From Aliidiomarina sp. (GTDB lineage Bacteria > Pseudomonadota > Gammaproteobacteria > Enterobacterales > Alteromonadaceae): a stretch of DNA of 64,000 nucleotides. The translations under genes were made by a program, and so were the position numbers. The DNA is taken from assembly GCF_022565475.1 (NCBI RefSeq), contig NZ_JAIUMR010000011.1, forward strand, positions 1 through 64,000, written 5' to 3'. The first letter of the stretch is position 1; every line of letters starts with the position of its first letter. Shown here one piece after another: positions 63,442 through 64,000 of the stretch. The notes under the pieces were generated by a model. That model saw only the letters and a program-made list of their open reading frames with translations, made no database searches and was not told the DNA's origin.

Positions 63442-64000
63442 TTACACCACCATAATTCCGGCAATCAGGTAACCAATGGTTGCCAATAACGCAGCCAACA
63501 ACGCATAAGGCAACTGGGTTCGAACGTGATCGATGTGCTCCGTTCCCGAAGCCAAAGAGGCAATGATTGTGGTATCACTGATGGGTGACGCATGGTCACC
63601 AAATATGCCTCCGGCCAGCGCTGCGGCGATAAAGAGTGGTACCGGTAAGCCTAATGTCATCGCTAGCGGAATCGCCAACGGCAGCATAATCGCGAACGTG
63701 CCCCAGCTTGAGCCGATCGCAAACGCGGTCAAGGCCGACAACAGGAAAATGAGGGCTGGTAAAGTCCAGCTCGGTAAGGTTTGGTTCAAAATACCCGCCA
63801 AATACTCACCTGAGCCCAAGGCTCGCGTTACGTCACCTAGAGCAATAGCCAGCCAGAGAATGACCGCCAACGGTAAAATTTTCCATGCACCGCGCAAAAC
63901 ACTTTCCAAAATCACGGCTGCCGAGGCTTTCAAGGTGACCACACTACCGATAATAGCGATGACTAACGCTGTCACGATCGCAACAAAGACACTTTGCATC
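63442..64000 (-). CDS. Na+/H+ antiporter, NhaC family (partial, 3' end)
   Basis: C-terminal part of a polytopic membrane transporter; the gene continues past the right edge of the window, so the apparent Met at the edge is not a start. At least five helices are visible, with GSSWGTFAIMLPLAIPLA and GGIFGDHASPISDTTIIAS, motifs of the NhaC/ion-transporter superfamily. Coupled by position to tadA. The substrate (Na+ versus an organic acid such as malate or lactate) cannot be fixed from this part. Confidence 0.85.
   Translation of the reverse strand, partial: MQSVFVAIVTALVIAIIGSVVTLKASAAVILESVLRGAWKILPLAVILWLAIALGDVTRALGSGEYLAGILNQTLPSWTLPALIFLLSALTAFAIGSSWGTFAIMLPLAIPLAMTLGLPVPLFIAAALAGGIFGDHASPISDTTIIASLASGTEHIDHVRTQLPYALLAALLATIGYLIAGIMVV

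Overview
The window looks like chromosomal core sequence from a marine gammaproteobacterium of the Alteromonadales, most likely Idiomarinaceae (Idiomarina or Pseudidiomarina). That assignment is an inference from protein character and gene order: aspS-ruvCAB next to ybgC-tolQRAB-pal-cpoB-tRNA-Lys, cmoAB, galU/rssB, a full ccmABCDEFGHI operon, rpsT divergent from murJ-ribF-ileS-lspA-fkpB-ispH, a CrbS/CrbR-acs acetate region, and purL-mltF-tadA. No phage, IS element or CRISPR array was seen.

Layout. 1-5.8 kb: tRNA-Lys and the Tol-Pal envelope operon on the minus strand. 5.8-6.4 kb: a 610-bp gap holding palindromic repeats and a probable unannotated small RNA (strong promoter, anti-Shine-Dalgarno stretch, terminator). 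6.4-10.5 kb: Holliday-junction genes and aspS. 10.6-14.3 kb: a diguanylate cyclase with a periplasmic sensor, divergent from cmoA-cmoB. 14.3-15.4 kb: a decayed higBA locus (toxin truncated, antitoxin intact) and a small membrane protein. 15.4-15.7 kb: a large palindromic repeat before galU. 15.7-18.6 kb: galU, convergent rssB, mlaA. 18.6-25.8 kb: cytochrome c maturation operon. 25.9-35.2 kb: minor pseudopilins, then isoprenoid, prolipoprotein, isoleucyl-tRNA, flavin and lipid II flippase genes. 35.4-37.0 kb: rpsT, a rhombotarget-type lipoprotein and a stand-alone acyl carrier protein. 37.0-52.2 kb: acetate region (exonuclease, CBS/DUF294 protein, ActP-type symporter with DUF4212 partner, CrbS, CrbR, Acs), interrupted by hipBA and by a convergent selO/fic pair. 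52.4-57.2 kb: DcaP-like porin, smrA, alkaline phosphatase, thioesterase and three more copies of the palindromic repeat. 57.2-64 kb: purL, mltF, a 63-codon ORF, tadA and the 3' part of an NhaC-type antiporter cut by the window edge.

The acetate genes form one functional unit: the SLC5-domain sensor kinase CrbS and regulator CrbR are expected to control acs and the symporter operon. A shared palindrome TTRGAC-N4-GTCTAR lies in front of both acs and the DUF4212-symporter operon and is a candidate CrbR site.

The most novel-looking signals are: (1) a repeat family with a 62-bp core of invariant length at four intergenic places, each flanked by locus-specific but self-complementary arms; (2) the candidate small RNA at 6206-6371; (3) the shared acetate-promoter palindrome; (4) the higB toxin remnant fused to its own operator/promoter; (5) a terminator hairpin that also contains the smrA ribosome binding site. 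All assignments come from reading the sequence; no database search was possible.
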